From Rhodocollybia butyracea (lineage: Eukaryota > Basidiomycota > Agaricomycetes > Agaricales > Omphalotaceae), in contig JADNRY010001059.1 in assembly GCA_015501585.1 (NCBI GenBank), forward strand, positions 1-17,970: a DNA stretch of 17,970 nt. Direction: 5' to 3'. Below the pieces are notes generated by a model, which saw only the letters and a list, made by a program, of their open reading frames with translations, did not search any database and had not been told where the DNA came from. A program made the translations under genes and the position numbers. Each line of letters starts with the position of its first letter. Positions within the stretch are counted from its first letter, which is position 1. Positions 17,331 to 17,970 of the stretch are shown one piece after another.

Positions 17331-17970
17331 TGGGGATACTTGTTGATGATGGCGGACGAGTTGACGATCCTGTGAGTCTGAGTGTTTTTAAACGTTGGCG
17401 AAAACCGTCACAAACCTCCAGACGTCAAACTTATTTCCCCGTTGCGATTGTAATCAATCATTTGGAAAAGCAGATGATTTAGATTGTGATTCCTCATTCA
17501 ACAGGAATACCTCCACGTTCCAGAATCAAGATGTCCAAAAACCAGGATGTATCCCGCCGCGAAGAAAACGAGGTTCTGGTTTAGCCCAAGAACGTCATCA
17601 GAATGGTGATTACTATACACTGGTGTCGGCGTCATTCAGGAAGAAAATTGAATGTAGACTAGTGTAGACCCAAAGGGCGGGTTTGACGTTGTTATCGAGT
17701 TTAATCTGTTCCTTCGCAGCAGCCATTGCAACCTGGAAGAGGGGCATGAGCACTTCGTCTCACGATTTATTCATCATTGTACCTTGCAACGGCCTAGTAT
17801 GCATTAGTTTAATGAATCAATAATCAAGTATCAGCCCAACTAGTTTATTCTGATTTGACAGTCTGGAAGGCAGATCCTGGCTGATCTAATTGAACCAAGC
17901 AATGAAAAGAATGAGTGCGAGGGAACTTATACACTGTACATGCGCTGGGTGAAAATTTCACTTGATCCAT
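17331..17970. other. Right edge, no gene assigned
   Basis: Short frames occur on both strands. On the minus strand ATGGATCAAGTG starts at 17970 and runs 40 codons, and another ATG near 17727 opens about 37 codons beginning MAAAKEQIKLD. Neither shows a known motif. The upstream region of the second 7TM gene should lie here. A plus-strand frame at 17395-17667 has no recognisable feature. Confidence 0.4.

Noticed and set aside
1..17970. CRISPR array, prophage, plasmid or bacterial defence system
   Set aside because: No spaced direct repeats, no phage or bacterial genes and no operon structure. Intron-rich fungal genes dominate the window.

Overview
The window looks like nuclear DNA of a mushroom-forming fungus (Basidiomycota, Agaricomycetes). 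The coding sequence is cut by many introns of about 45-90 bases with GT..AG ends and very small exons. One tRNA gene has an intron. The recognisable proteins are fungal, including the fungus-specific V-ATPase subunit c' and 7TM-type proteins of the kind expanded in mushrooms. All gene models here were assembled by eye from translated exons and splice sites; no database search was run.

Layout. Bases 1-701 hold the 3' end of an alpha-L-rhamnosidase (GH78) gene. Bases 702-2935 are a disturbed stretch: an orphan terminal exon on the minus strand, low-complexity CCCAG-rich repeat blocks, a perfect hairpin, and a second decayed copy of the rhamnosidase 3' end. YPI1, a protein phosphatase 1 regulator, follows at 3021-3565. 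From 3566 to 5549 only unassigned open frames and a TTCC microsatellite are visible. A 7TM-type membrane protein gene lies at 5550-6929 (minus), followed by about 1 kb without a gene.

From 7911 to 15642 the window is a dense housekeeping block: RCE1 (CAAX protease, minus), an isopenicillin-N-synthase-like 2OG-Fe(II) oxygenase (minus), a histone-fold protein (minus), a ZCCHC10-like zinc-knuckle protein (plus), VMA11 (minus), mitochondrial ribosomal protein uL6m (plus) and tRNA-Pro(TGG). Two head-to-head pairs share short intergenic promoters of 167 and 82 bases. A second, frame-broken 7TM gene lies at 15891-17330 (minus). The right edge has no assignable gene. The genes do not form one pathway; the block reads as ordinary gene-dense fungal chromosome.

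Two things stand out. First, the oxygenase gene can only be assembled with extremely small exons of 3, 6, 10 and 18 bases. The 6-base exon encodes the RxS substrate-binding motif and the 18-base exon the iron-binding Asp, and skipping the 3-, 6- or 18-base exon keeps the frame. Second, several otherwise well-conserved genes (RCE1, uL6m, ZCCHC10-like, the rhamnosidase, both 7TM genes) carry isolated one-base frame breaks, often in homopolymers. This is best explained by uncorrected sequencing indels, although real decay cannot be excluded. I did not find a convincing novel defence, mobile or biosynthetic system.
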